The notes under the pieces: generated by a model
The model's input: the letters and a program-made list of their open reading frames with translations, nothing else
What the model was told of the DNA's origin: nothing
Database searches by the model: none
Source of the DNA: Dioszegia crocea
Lineage: Eukaryota; Basidiomycota; Tremellomycetes; Tremellales; Bulleribasidiaceae
NCBI GenBank assembly: GCA_001600615.1
Contig: BCKK01000003.1
Coordinates: 942,500 to 1,006,499 of the forward strand
Direction: 5' to 3'
Length of the DNA: 64,000 bases
Translations under genes and position numbers: made by a program
Shown here: one piece after another, positions 38,304 to 49,779 of the stretch
Layout: each line of letters opens with the position of its first letter
Numbering within the stretch: the first letter of the stretch is position 1

Positions 38304-40176
38304 ATGCCAATCGAACATCTTGACCTTGACCACATTGTCGCGTCTACATCATTCACTGATGGACCCAAGCGACGCCGACTGGCAGACGTATCAACCCTTA
38401 TCGCCAAGGCGAAACGCGTCGTTGTTGTCAGTGGGGCTGGTATAAGCTGCTCCAGTGGAATACCTGTATGTCGCCCTTGCACGCGCTCGGAACCACTACT
38501 GACGACCTAGGATTTCCGATCTGAAACGGGTCTCTACTCCCTCGTAAAGAAACGATACCCCGATACATTCGTCACGGGAAAAGACCTCTTTTCATCTGGA
38601 CTATTCAACAACCCAAACACAACATCCGTCTTCCTCACATTCATCGCTGAGCTGTCTCTCGCATGCCTCGCTGCGCAGCCTACGCGAACACACCACTTCA
38701 TCCAAAAGCTGGACAAGACGGGCAAACTGCTTCGGTCGTATACCCAGAATGTCGACGGGTTTGAGCGAAGGATGGGAATGGAGAGTGGAGGACGGGGAAA
38801 AGGGTTGAGTAAAGTCAATTCGAGAAATGTGGAGCTGCACGGGGATTTGGGACGGGTGCGGTGTGTCTTGTGTTATGCGGATTTCCCGGCGCATAGTCAT
38901 TGGGTCGAGGAGTACAGGGAAGGGAACATGCCGGATTGTCCAGCGTGCGAGGAGAGATGTGAGTTGTCGAGTTGTCAAGGTAATGATAACACCCATAACT
39001 GACCTCTAGGTAATCAACGCGTCAAGCGGGGATCTCGAGCTCTTGCTGTAGGCTCCCTTCGACCCGCTATTGTCCTGTACGACGAGCCCCATCCCCTCGG
39101 CGACGCAATAGGCGATCTCCAATCTCACGACTTGAAACGCGGGCCCGACGTCCTGCTCATCATGGGCACGTCACTGAAGGTCCACGGTCTGAAACAATTG
39201 GTCAAATCCTTTGCGAAGCGGATACACGACAATGAAAATCCCAAAAAGAGGGGGATTGTCGTTTTTGTCAATCAGACTAAACCGGGGAAAGAGTGGGAAG
39301 GGATTATAGATGTGCACGTTCAGGGTGAAACGGATAAATGGGTGGAGCAGGTTGAGGAGGTGTGGCGGAAAGTCAAGTCGGCAGATTGGGAAACGCAGAC
39401 CAAGTTGGAAGGTCAGGTTGTGGGTGGAGTCGTAGCAGAGGAAGTGAAGGCTTTGAAGGGAAAACCTGGACCGAAGAAGGGCAAAGGTGAGTTGGGGAGG
39501 AACTTCGATTGGCATAGGCGTCCACAAGCTGACACACCTAGCCGGGAAGAAAGAGACCCACCCATTCTTCCAGCTGCCTACACCTCGTGCAACCCGCTCA
39601 CCCTCAGCTGGGCTCGGCGACTCGCGCGGTAGCTCTCCACTCACACCTACACCCTCCGAACTTCCTGCCTCGACCGAGTTTACCGGTACGATACCTCACA
39701 CAGGCCTCAACACACCGCCTGTTTCTCCGTCCAAGCGCGGCGCGGGTACACCCATCATTAGCGACAGTCCGGCCAAGAAGCCCCGGCCTCCTCAGACCGG
39801 CACGATGCCCACTCCGGGCGGAGGCAATCTGTTCGCCAGTCCCAAGAAGGCTGCATTGGGGGAAGATATGGACTACGAGGGGAATGCTGGCAGGGAGGAC
39901 GAGTGGGAGGATGAGGTGTTTGTTTCCACTATGCTAGGCAAGCAGGGCAAGGGCAAGATTGGAGGCAAGGGCCGAGGGGCACAGCAGAAGGTCAGCCTGA
40001 CTATGCCTACGCGGGCAGCGGTAGGGGATAAGGAGAATACGCCAGTCAAGACTGTCATAGGCCTCACTGCGGCCGGAAAGGCAGGGACGAAGAAGATGGT
40101 GGAGGTTGCGATAGGGACGGGGGTGGGGGGCGTAAAGAAGGGAGGGCTGCGGTCTGCTCCTGTCAGGGGTGGATGA
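38304..40176 (+). CDS. Sir2-family NAD-dependent deacetylase, Hst3/Hst4-like
   Basis: Four exons (38304-38465, 38511-38958, 39010-39486, 39542-40176) encode 573 residues. Catalytic core: VVVVSGAGISCSSGIPDFRS (NAD pocket), YTQNVDGFE, ELHGDLGRVRC with the catalytic His, zinc Cys pairs CVLC and CPAC, LRPAIVLYDEPHP, and LLIMGTSLKVHG. The sequence around HHFIQKLDKTGKLLRSYTQN and the GTSLKVHGLKQLVK block fit class I Hst3/Hst4, which deacetylate histone H3 K56 and guard genome stability. The C-terminal 230 residues are disordered, with SPxK/TPxK sites and basic patches (likely nuclear and cell-cycle regulated, inferred). The intron at 38466 falls within the GIP/DFR motif. Confidence 0.88.
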
Positions 40177-40566
40177 GGAGTGAGGCGATAGCGACGAAGT
40201 GTGCATAAGCTTGGATAGGGGTCTGGGGCGGGATTTTGGGCTCTGCAGGGTATTACATTGGACATTGTGAATATTGTTCGGTACTAGACAGGGTTGATTT
40301 CGTTCGTCCTCCCGCTGCTCAGACTGTTTATAGCATGTTTCACGGGTTGACTAGTCTTGTATATACAGGTCAGCTCTGTAATGTGACTTTGGTGCATGTC
40401 TTTGTTAGCCTCATTTACAGGTCCAGAACAAGATCTTGCCGCAGTGATCAACGCCGTGGTCAGGAAAGGCGGTCCAGATAATCATACATGTCGTCAAGTA
40501 TCGAGTAGGCCCAGCTAGACTACCGCCGTCAGGTCGCAGAGTGGACCGGATCATCGCATATCCACG
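40177..40566. other. convergent 3' region, no gene seen
   Basis: 390 bp between the convergent ends of the sirtuin and the next gene. No coding signal is supported. Confidence 0.45.
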
Positions 40567-41492
40567 TCAGATAACCCCAGGCACCTCAAATCCGCCCTTT
40601 GCCAAATCACTCACACCGTCCACTTTCCCCAGAGCAGCCGCTATCCGCCTGACTAGCTCTGCTCGGACGGCAACATCGCTGCCTGCGTCTTTAGGGTTCG
40701 AGGGGGATTTCCGGATGTAGATGTCGAGGCCGGCGGGGGTGAAGAGTGTTTTTGAGAAGACTGCTCTGTCAGCCCACTGTACCGGGCGGGACAGAAGGGG
40801 ACTGTCAACGCGGATTTTAGACCTACAGGTCACTGCCCAGTCTAGACCTGTCTCTTCCTCCTTGCCGTACCCCAGGACTTCCCAATGTGAGTGCACAAAG
40901 AATAGCCAGGATTTGCCTTGCCAGTCGTATGTCGCGGCATTAGGACCACTGCGGCGTCAGCTCAGCGCCGCCGGTGGTATCTCGTGGTGATGAGACGGAT
41001 GCATGAAGCTCACTCTTTAGTCAGAGTCTCCCGGCCTCGGACTGAGGGGTCAGTATCGATCACAGCTGGTAGTGGAGTTATGTACAGCCACTGACGAATG
41101 GGAATGAGTTGGACTTACCGACACTAGGTGAACTATCCGCCGCTGCTGATTCTTTTCGCGAAGATACCGAGCTGTCAAAGCTTGAGAAGTCCGGCGAGGG
41201 GCTATCATACTTGATCACCACATCTTGAGTCATCAGTACCGTTGCCTGAGAGTCTGGCATTGCGAGACGTTGCCAGTCGTGGTTTGAGCTCACCCTTCTT
41301 GCCCTAGATCGTCAGTCAACACCGCATCTCAATGTAATTATTAGGAAGGCTCACCTTCCACATAGGTAGTGTACTCCACGCAACGCCCCATGAGCCCATA
41401 AACCAGCTTCCGTCAAACCCGCCACTGGTTAGGGAGGGGTGGGATGATGCTGGAGGGTGAAGCTCAATAGCTGTTTGGGCGGTAGATGTCAT
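40567..41492 (-). CDS. conserved fungal protein of unknown function (LPMWK / FTPAG family)
   Basis: Six exons (41355-41492, 41294-41303, 41119-41223, 41014-41041, 40827-40948, 40567-40760) encode 198 residues. Motifs: FDGSWFMGSWGVAWSTLPMW, KGKKDVVIKY, TYDWQGKSWLFFVHSHWEVLGYG, and FFSKTLFTPAGLDIYIRK. I recall the same order (STLPMWK, NVxITY, WxILGxG, TxFxKTLFTPAGIDIYSR) in hypothetical proteins across ascomycetes, so the model is well supported. Alternating hydrophobic strands suggest a small beta-barrel of lipocalin type, but this is a guess. Exon 2 is only 10 nt (GKK plus one base), yet it is needed to keep frame and the KGKKDV junction. No signal peptide or membrane segment. Function unknown. 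Confidence 0.75.
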
Positions 41493-42154
41493 GACGGATA
41501 TTGTTCGCTATGGGATTCAGGCTGGTAAGTGGCTTGTGTCCTAGCTGACCGGTGTAGACTAAAGAGATTGAGCTGAGGGTGTGAAGGTAAGGTACAGTCA
41601 ATGAATTCTTGGGCTGGTCTGAAGCGTCATCGAAGTTCCGCCGGAAGAGGAGGTTTATTGCTGGGTGGCGAATAATCGGTATGATAGGCGCTGTCTTCCA
41701 AGATGGACATGCCCTTCTGCAATTGCTTCTCCTTGGCAGATGGGGGTATGTCATCGATGGAGTGCGCTAAGGCTTACAAAAGGTGGCTACATATATACAT
41801 GCGTTCGACCCCACTCTATCCCCCTGGTGCCTACTTCACCTTTGAAGACGCTCTCAACGCGTCCATCGCTCAAGCCGTCGACGCTGCCGGCGCCAATCCC
41901 ATCTGCGGCCCTCGCTCACACAAAAACAGGTCATCCGTGCTCCAGACCACCTCGGCTCACTGATGACTGATCAGTCTCATCCGTACCAGCCACGAGGTTA
42001 CAGCTTCGAGCTGAACGACTCGTTGAGGGTGGTGGGCTCGAACCCTGCAATTGTAGGAGGATCCTGCCTGGCTGGTCGATCACTGGTAGTTTCCCCGCGT
42101 TGCAGTCTTTGGCGATGAGCAGCTCGAGATGGCGTCCCGAGCCATCCTCAGAAA
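41493..42154. other. divergent-side intergenic region; weak small ORF
   Basis: 662 bp between the 5' end of the preceding gene and the 3' end of the AKTIP-like gene. It contains a plus-strand ATG frame at 41703-41963 (86 codons, Cys-bearing start MDMPFCNCF) with no recognised domain; I could not decide whether it is coding. Nothing else is supported. Confidence 0.4.
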
Positions 42155-43262
42155 TTATGCCGGCCGTCCCTTCAACACCTTCAACAAACCCTCTCGCTCC
42201 GCCTCTCCAAGCTTTTCAAACACAATATATCCCTCTCCTTCGCTTCTCCCGCCTAGGTTCTCTCGACTCGCTTTACTCTTCAGAGACGTGATAGACTCTT
42301 GGCGATTATGCCGAGGTGCCACAGCTCGCGGTGTAGTCGGACTTGCCGGGGCAAGCAATGTCATTTCTGATGTCTCGGATGGGTAGAGGATGCGGGCCGA
42401 GGTGGTGGATATTGCTCTTTGAGCTGTCATGGAGAGGAAAGTATGGTGAGAGTGGTGATATAGTCTAAAAGTGTAGGTTAGCTTGCTGTCCCAAGCAAGG
42501 ATATGGGTACTTCTTCAGATTCGAGACTTACTTCCAGATCTGCTTGTTGACTGCTTCACTCTCGAGGATGGTATCGAGATTGGCGAGCTCGAAGCTGGAC
42601 TTCAGGTCGTGCAGGAGATCCGAGACATGATGTACGCGAGGTCTAGTCTGTCAGCGACAAGGATGCTGAGAAGCAAGTAGTCTCGGTTGGAGACTTGACG
42701 TACTGCCACTTTAAAAGGTCACCCCGAGGGTGCCATATCTTCATCTTTGGATCGATAAGAGCTGAAAGATCAGCACTTCGACCATTGGGCGACCTTCATC
42801 CAAGCTCACGGTGAAACACCTCGCTCTCGAATCTCAACACAGGCGCGGTTCTTGGAAAGTCGTGTTTGAAAGTAAGAACCAAACGAAGGACAGCACCAGC
42901 ATATGGGCCTGAGTGTCAGTATGACTGCCCTACTCCGGTCAAAGCTCATTGTGAGTCGCAGCTTGTGCTTCACCCAAGTATTGATACGTACCCGCATGGA
43001 CAAAGAAGACGCCATACCACTTCTCCATAGTAGTCGGTGAAGGTGTCATGTATATACCGGGGATCGGAGCCGTGCCGATTGTCAATGATGCACTATCCAC
43101 GTCAGTACGGTCTGTCTTCACAGTACGAGCAAAAGCCAATGATCAGTAGCGACAGGGTACGAGGAGGACCTACTATTCCATCGCTATTTCCGCAGCGGCC
43201 ACCGGGCCCAGGGTACCCTCTTCGGAGATTGGGGGAGCGGGACTACCACCAATGGAGAACAT
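42155..43262 (-). CDS. AKTIP/FTS-like inactive E2 (UBC-fold) protein
   Basis: Six exons (43174-43262, 42992-43092, 42810-42908, 42704-42761, 42532-42642, 42155-42464) encode 255 residues. The UBC fold is visible: GIYMTPSPTTMEKWYGVFF, then HAGPYAGAVLRLVLTFKHDFP, then APVLRFESEVFHPLID and KIWHPRGDLLKWQPRVHHV. Active E2 enzymes have a Cys shortly after HPN; here the position reads FHPLIDPKMKIWHPRGD with no Cys. The FHPL(V/I)DP and KW pattern is that of AKTIP/Fts, which binds Hook proteins and dynein in vesicle transport. The C-terminal 100 residues are a Ser/Pro/Arg-rich tail. The AKTIP assignment rests on motif order; another UEV-type protein is the alternative. Confidence 0.75.
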
Positions 43263-43620
43263 TCTGCTACTACCTTCTGCGAGGCATGGGTTATCCTATA
43301 CGGGATATAGGTAATAGATGGCAGACACATCACAGGCGCATCTCGGTTTCTCCGACGGGTTCCGTCGGAGCTGTACGTAAGTGCCTGTTCCGCCACGTGT
43401 TTAGCCTACTGCGAAACCTTAATTTCCAGCTGCTGCGGATTCCAGAAATCGCAGTGAGGCGACCATGACGAAGCAATAAATCAAACAGGGATCCATCACT
43501 TACCCCTTATACCATCAACATCAAGCTCGAGATACCGCCGTATTCAGCGGGATTGACACGCTGTGACTGATGTCCGGCGCAAAATCTTCGTAAAGCCCTC
43601 GTACTTCTCCTCTGCCCAGG
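43263..43620. other. divergent promoter region
   Basis: 358 bp between divergent starts of the AKTIP-like and SMG6-like genes. No gene or strong motif seen. Confidence 0.45.
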
Positions 43621-46600
43621 ATGGACTCATCCGGAGGACCAGTCGCGGGTCCTTCCCGACCTCGACGGGCTCTTGATCCCACTATGGATCCAGCTAGACC
43701 TGCTGCTACTCAGCGCAGAACACCTGCTGCTGGATCATCAAGGTGTGTCGACGCTTTCTTCACTTGATCACGACTAACGTCATAAGAGCACCCCAGGGTC
43801 AGAGAAGATCAGAGCAGGATGAGTACTCTCGAGGCCCATCCCAACCTGCCCGTCGAGCCCTATTTGACCCGACACGTTCAGTACCACCTCCGCGCGTCGC
43901 ATCTCCACTCCAAATGGATTCTCCCATACGGGCTACACCACCAATACCCGTCTCTCCAAGACCACCCGCTTCACCAAGTCGGCCTCGGGTTCGAGACCAA
44001 GACCGCGAGGCCGAGGGGACCGGCCGACGTCGAGCTGAATCGCCTGCAGCTCCTCGGGGACCTAAACCGTCCCGAAAGCTATTCGATCCGTCGATGCATG
44101 ACCCGCATCAGTTCTCTCGACCGTCAGCTCCACCACCGGCTGCAACGACATCAACTGAGGGAAGTCGGGCGCCACGAGGGTCTGAGCCGGCCATGGCGGT
44201 CCGTCGGGCACAACTACCTCGACCGGCCGAGGAGGACGCGGATAAAGAGCGGGAAAGGAGAAGACGGAAAGAAGGAAGTGAGAGGGGAAGTGGGAGTAGT
44301 GGGCGGAAAAAGGAGGATAGTGGTGGGCGGAGCAAAGGGGCTAGGTCGCTTGGGGATAGGAGCAGCGAGGGGAGCGAGAGCTTTAAAGACAGGGAGAGAG
44401 GTCAAGGGAAGGGGTGAGTTCTGGCCTTCACTTCGGCCGATGAATGAGCCACTCGAGCTGACAAATCACAGCGATACAGGCGTAAAAGCTATCCTGAAGG
44501 ACATCTACGATCGAATCAAAGCGATCGAGCTGGATCTGACGGAACTGCATCGGAAGATGGCAGCAGATCCAGAGGCTGGCATAGCGGTGCTGTTGGAGCC
44601 GGTGAGAGGGCAGCCAAAAGTTCTGTCTGCCAGCGAAGACGCGGCATTATGGCTGGATCTGATTAGCAAGCATAAGCAGTACGTCACACCTTCCGTATTA
44701 CGCCCAGATAAACATAACGCCCATATAAACGCTAGTATCTGTGCTGATGGACAGACTTGCCGACCTTCACCACGACTTCCTCACTCGCATTTTCGACCCC
44801 CTCGTCCCCCCTTCTTTACATCAATTGACGGTCCGCTATAATATCCCGTCCAGGTTATGGCAGAACGGCTTTCATCTCCTCCTCGAACGTCTTCGGCATT
44901 CATGGATGACCGGACATCCCGCCGCCCTCGACCTTCTCACCGACTTTGTGTACGATGGCTACAAGTTCTACACAGACTTGCTTGAAGATGTCGCCCTTGG
45001 CGGTTTCCGGACAGCATGGATCGAGGCGCTCGGAGATTTGGCACGCTACAGGATGGCAATTGCCCGTCAGCTCGCCTTGTCCTCTACTTCTTCCAGTCAT
45101 GGGAAGGGTAAAGGCCGGGAAAGGGATGAGAGGGGACGACTAGACGGCGCAGAATCGCCTGCGCTGGACGGGGCCAGTATCGGCGCTGAGGTGGCCGAGA
45201 GGTGGGATGTGGAGGATACCGATACGTGGCGTCAGACGGCGAGCGATTGGTATAGCATGGGCATCACTGAGAAGCCTGGTGAGGGTCGATTGCATCACCA
45301 TTTGGCGCTACTGGCGCGGGACATGCCAGATGGAGAGGGAAGAGCATTGCACCACTTTACGCGGAGTCTTGTGGTCACGCATGAGTTCCCCACTGCTCGA
45401 GAATCCATACTGGGTCTCTTTGACCTGGCGGGTCAGAGGCGGTCGGAGCGGATAAAGAGCTGGGATAAGGAAGGGGCGATGGAGCTGTTCATTCGGCTTC
45501 ATGGGATGCTCTTCACCCGGATTGAGCTGGATCGGTTTGACGAGACACTCAAGGCTTTCTTGGGGCGGGTGGAGGAGTGTGGGGAGGAGGTGGGGCAGGT
45601 GGAATGGATGATCATGGCTTCAGTGGGTATTGCGGGGATGATGCAGTACGGCATGAGCGATGGGGTATTGCGGAAGGGGTTGGCGCAGGAAAGTGTCGAG
45701 CGGCGGAAGACACAGGCTTCGCCGGGAGATGATGAGCGTGAGGTGGAGATTGAGGATGAGGCCGGTGTAAAGGCTGGAGAAGGGGAAGAGAGCGGACTGA
45801 AGGGTTCAGATTCCGATACCTGGCCATTGCCACTTACATGCGCTTTCCGACTCGCCTTTACGATACTCGGCCACACCCTTCGACACCCCATGATTGCTCA
45901 GGGCGTACATCATATTCTAAATCCATACCTGGCGACTTTCCTCACCTTTCTAGCTACACTCGCTCGACAACCCGCCACAGCAGCCATCATCATCCCCTGG
46001 ATCCCATGGTCCGGCCTTACCTCTTTCAGCGAGACGATATCCCCTCCACTCGACATCAAGCCCGAGACTAAACTGGTTACTGGTCAACCTGTCCCCGAGG
46101 ACTGGCTGTTGCGAGGAGCTGAATGGGTCGGTCGGAGAGTGTACGAGCGGGGGTTTTGGAAAGTCAAACCAGTTTCCGGTCGGGGATCGGGGGCGATGGC
46201 TCAGCCGACTCAGAGGACCGGCGAGAGATTCGGGAGTGAGATGGATGTCCTCCTTGCTCATTTTGAGCCGGGGGCGGATGTGAGCCAGGGCGTAGTGGAC
46301 GCACCGGAGGGAATGGAGGAGGTGGATGGTGCGGTTGAAGTCGGAAGGCGGCGGTGGAGGCGTGTCGGATGGGCTTTGGGCGTCATGTCTAAGCATATCC
46401 AGGGATTGGAGGTGGTGGATGGTGTGCGATTGATCATTGAGGATCCGCTGAGGGGTGTGGTGGATACCCTGGAGAGGGAGAGGGCTGAGGATGAGAGGGC
46501 GCGGAGTGAAGTGAAGAAGAGGAATGGATGGAGAGATGAAGAGGAGATGGAGGAAGAGTGGGAAATCGAGGATGACAACGACCCGGAACTGGCTGTTCTC

Positions 46601-47239
46601 CGAGACCGATTCAAACACCTTCAATCCCTCATCTCGACCCCTCTTACCAAATCTTCCACCGCTAAATCCACTCGTCCATCCAAACATCACCGCTCACCCG
46701 CTCTTCGGGTCGTTCAGGGCTACACGACACTCGTATTCGATACCAACGTCCTTCTCTCCTCCCTCACTCTTATTTCACGCCTAATCGAATCTGGCAAATG
46801 GACAGTCGTCATCCCCCTCCCTGTCCTTACAGAGCTTGACGGTCTGGCCAGAGAAGCTCCACCACTCGGTATCGAAGCTGTCAAGGCTATATCCTACCTC
46901 GAAGCCAACGTCAGGACCCGTTCCATGGTGCTTCGGATTCAAACTACTAAGGGATCTTATCTCTCCGACCTTCGACTCCGGACGGAAGCGGCCGAAATCC
47001 CCGAGGCGGACCGAGACCGAAAGACGATGGATGATAAGATTTTGGATGTTGCTAGGTGGCAATTGGATCACTTTACGGATCGGTCGTTGATGCTTGGCGG
47101 AGCTGGACCGGGACAAGGTGGGAGGGAAGCAAGCAAGGCAGTCTTGATTACTTTCGATAGGAATTTGAGGTTGAGAGCAAGGGCCGCAGGGGTGGATGCG
47201 GTTGATGAGCGGGAAATGGCGGATATCTTGGGGAAGTGA
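43621..47239 (+). CDS. EST1/SMG6-type protein with C-terminal PIN nuclease domain
   Basis: Four exons (43621-43742, 43787-44413, 44472-44678, 44755-47239) encode 1146 residues. The first 230 residues are Arg/Pro/Ser-rich and disordered. The EST1/14-3-3-like TPR region follows: YNIPSRLWQNGFHLLLERLR, FVYDGYKFYTDLLEDVA, AWIEALGDLARYRMAI, then WYSMGITEKPGEGRLHHHLA. The PIN domain (from about residue 975) has TTLVFDTNVLL, VLTELDGLAREAP, TMDDKILDVA and VLITFDRNLRLRARAAG, so the acidic metal-binding residues needed for cleavage are all present. This is the SMG6 layout (nonsense-mediated decay endonuclease), rather than yeast Est1/Ebs1, which lack an active PIN. Nuclear/cytoplasmic RNA decay and a telomere role are inferred. 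Confidence 0.88.
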
Positions 47240-47906
47240 GGGAGTATCTAGGAATTATCTCATTGGGTATTGCACTGTATCTATAACTTGAAGTCACTGC
47301 ACAGTGACACACAACACCAAGTCCCTGCACATGACTACCCTCACCTCTCTCCCGGCGCCCTCTTCTCTCTGCTCTTTTGTTCGGAGATGGCCGAAAGGAG
47401 GGAAGCTGAAACAGCCATGAAACGCGCTCAAATTACCGCTAGTAGCAAGATCCGGAGGTATAAAATCAGGTTGTTTGCAGGAATGGGGTCGGGGGGCGCT
47501 CGGAGGCGTTTGTGTGAAAACCTTAACTTGCAGACATCTGGATTGTTGAGTAAGGCCTCGGAAATCTCTGCCTCCCACACGCGCTTTTTGATCCACTTGG
47601 CACCACTGATCATACATACGTCTCACTGCAGGATCAGATCTTCTTACCGCAAATCACCCTTTGGCAGCTGACGCGCGACGCGCAACAGGCTTCTCCTACG
47701 AAAACCAAATTTCGGGGCCAGATTGCGGCGTGCGCGCCCGAGGCCCGAGCGGCGAGAAAATCTGATTCCAGCTGCTTCTCTACGCAGTCCTTTCACACAA
47801 CCTATCGCCACCCCCTCGTCCCCTTTTCTGCTGTCTTGATTGCAGTCACATCGGCATGCTCATCTACCTACAATTAACACCAACCAACACTCGGCGTCCT
47901 ACCCGG
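47240..47906. other. intergenic, no gene seen
   Basis: 667 bp upstream of the Kre9-like/YGG fusion gene. A TATAAAA is present at 47459-47465 but lies about 440 bp from the ATG. A plus-strand open frame (47270-47671) has no domain. No signal-peptide exon for the downstream gene was found. Confidence 0.45.
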
Positions 47907-49119
47907 GATGGTCTTGACCTTGACCGAACCTAATGCGAAGCATTGGTGTGAGTTTCTTTCTGGTGGATTGAGACCGGTTCTGAGTTAGAAGTTTCGAGAG
48001 GTTCTGTACAGAGGGCAATGAGCACGCAGCTGATGTATCACAGGGGTCACCGACTCGCAGAACACGCTGCGATGGACGGGCACACAGCCCACCCACTTCT
48101 CGGTCTATATCAGCCACCCGGATCCAAAGGTGCTCGTGAGTTCTACCTTCTCTTTCATGTGATGGCTAAGCCGGATCTTGGATGAACCGATGCTGATACA
48201 ATACTCAGGTCGGTAAACTCATTTTGATGAGACAGCGTGAGTGGCATTAGGTCTATATGCCATTGTCAAAAGTGCTGACATATCAGAACCCCTCTACACC
48301 TACTGCAAAATCATCACGCCGTATGTCTACATTCCCTGAATGAAGCAATGGTCTGCAACATTTTGAATCATGCTGATGCCTCCAGGTATGGATTCAAAGC
48401 AACCGCTGGATACATCCTTGAGTTTACGAGAATTGATGACCCGAAAAGTGAGTATCCCCCCTCTTCATTCTCTGTACGGTTCATGAATTTCAAAGTCGTC
48501 CTTCTTCGACCCCTACCACTGCATGGACGCCTGCTGACTTTGAGCAGAGATATATGCCACCTCCGAACCATTCGAAATCCACCGTCAAGGCTCTCACCGA
48601 TGTCAACCCCCAGCCTCGGTCCGACCAAGTCTCTCATCCCAAGAACAAGGCTCGAGCCTCTCCCGCTTGTCGAACGGCAGCACCACCTCGGTCGCCTCAG
48701 CCAGCGTATCCGCCAGCCGCATCTCCGACGGCCATGTCACGCATCTGACGTTCGAATATGGCGGGGCGTACGTCGCGGGCGTGCATGCGGCGGGATTACT
48801 ATGCGAGGGATTCAGGAATGTGTCTTTGCAGGAGGTGGAACAGGGGATGGTGGAGGGCTGGATCAAGCTTGGGACACCGCCGAAGAAACGCAAGGGTCCG
48901 ACATTCGTCATTGGAGGAGGATCAGCGGATGGCGGATCGATTGACGGAAGTCCGCCGCTCGGCGAGCCAATGTTCACCGATGATGAGACTGTCGTCATTC
49001 GATCGGGAACGGGTACGCCGGAGCTGCTTACTGTTGCGATTGTCGGCGGGCACGATATCGAGACGGGAACAGGGATGGCGGATATAGAGACGATGAGTAC
49101 GGTGCCGGAGGAGGATTAG
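47907..49119 (+). CDS. Kre9/Knh1-like domain fused to a YGG/AGW domain, no signal peptide
   Basis: Six exons (47907-47946, 48044-48135, 48209-48236, 48287-48320, 48386-48447, 48548-49119) encode 275 residues. Residues 1-90 (LTEPNAKHWWVTDSQNTLRW, YISHPD, ATAGYILEFT) match the Kre9/Knh1-type Ser-Thr-rich GPI protein N-domain (PF10342-like). Exons 2-5 have exactly the same lengths as in the GPI gene at 53.8 kb. That gene has a signal peptide; here the protein starts at the mature position. From about residue 138 a different domain follows: DGHVTHLTFEYGGAYVAG, GLLCEGFRNVSLQEVE, VEGWIKL. It is repeated in three neighbouring loci. PPKKRKG after it resembles a nuclear localisation signal. Secretion is therefore doubtful and the location is an open question. 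Confidence 0.72.
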
Positions 49120-49779
49120 ATGTCGGGGTTGTCAGGTTTTTCATTCCGGGTTTTTATTTGTTCTGTACCATACGTTGTATATAGCTTTCGATGTGTTCAG
49201 TCGAGGCTCTTTACCTCTGCAGTGGCAAGGCTTGAGATGCCTCAGTGCCTTGAACCTGAAACCAAGCGTCAAGTGAGGCAAAATAGATCCGGGGACCTGA
49301 AACGCGGATACAAATCGGTGCCGTCTTTTCTTGAATGGACGATGCGCGACCCTGTAGATCTTCCGCGGGTATGTCAGGCCTGGCAGGACGCTATGCGAGA
49401 TAAGCGGTTCGGGCGCTCAGGAGTCAGAAGGAATGCGCACTTGACGCGACTCTCATCTGCGATTAAAAGACTATAGCCTGCGCTGGCGTCAATTATTCTT
49501 CCCCCTTCGAGTCTGAGGTGAGTCTGGGCGATCGAGCTTCGAGCTCGCGAACACGTAGTAGGGATTCCCTCTGACAGAGTGTACAGTAGTGAGACATCAT
49601 CCTAGAGGACGGCATTTGAGCTGGCTCTTGCCTTCTGGACATATACCTCGTATGTCTTAGCATTGCTAGATATCAGATGATACTTTCCAAGCGATCTAAG
49701 TCCGTGCCATTGCGAACAATAGCTGACATCGCGTAGCTTTTTCACCCTTCCGAGCCACACATCCCACCTCGTCGCCCTG
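49120..49779. other. intergenic, no convincing gene
   Basis: 660 bp between YGG copies 1 and 2. A plus-strand frame (49120-49476) starts right after the preceding stop but shows no domain or homologue among the neighbours. Not called. Confidence 0.4.

Noticed and set aside
41703..41963. 86-codon plus-strand frame with a Cys-bearing start.
   Set aside because: No domain, introns or neighbour relation to support it; left as a note in the intergenic entry.
42030..42042. A reverse-strand match to a tRNA B-box (GGGTTCGAGCCC).
   Set aside because: The flanking bases do not form a five-pair T stem and no A-box or acceptor pairing was found on that strand.
47459..47465. TATAAAA as promoter of the Kre9-like/YGG fusion gene.
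   Set aside because: About 440 bp from the ATG with no supporting initiator; a single short motif is not enough.
49120..49476. 118-codon frame after the fusion gene.
   Set aside because: No domain, no similarity to neighbours, and its start abuts the previous stop; probably 3' UTR.
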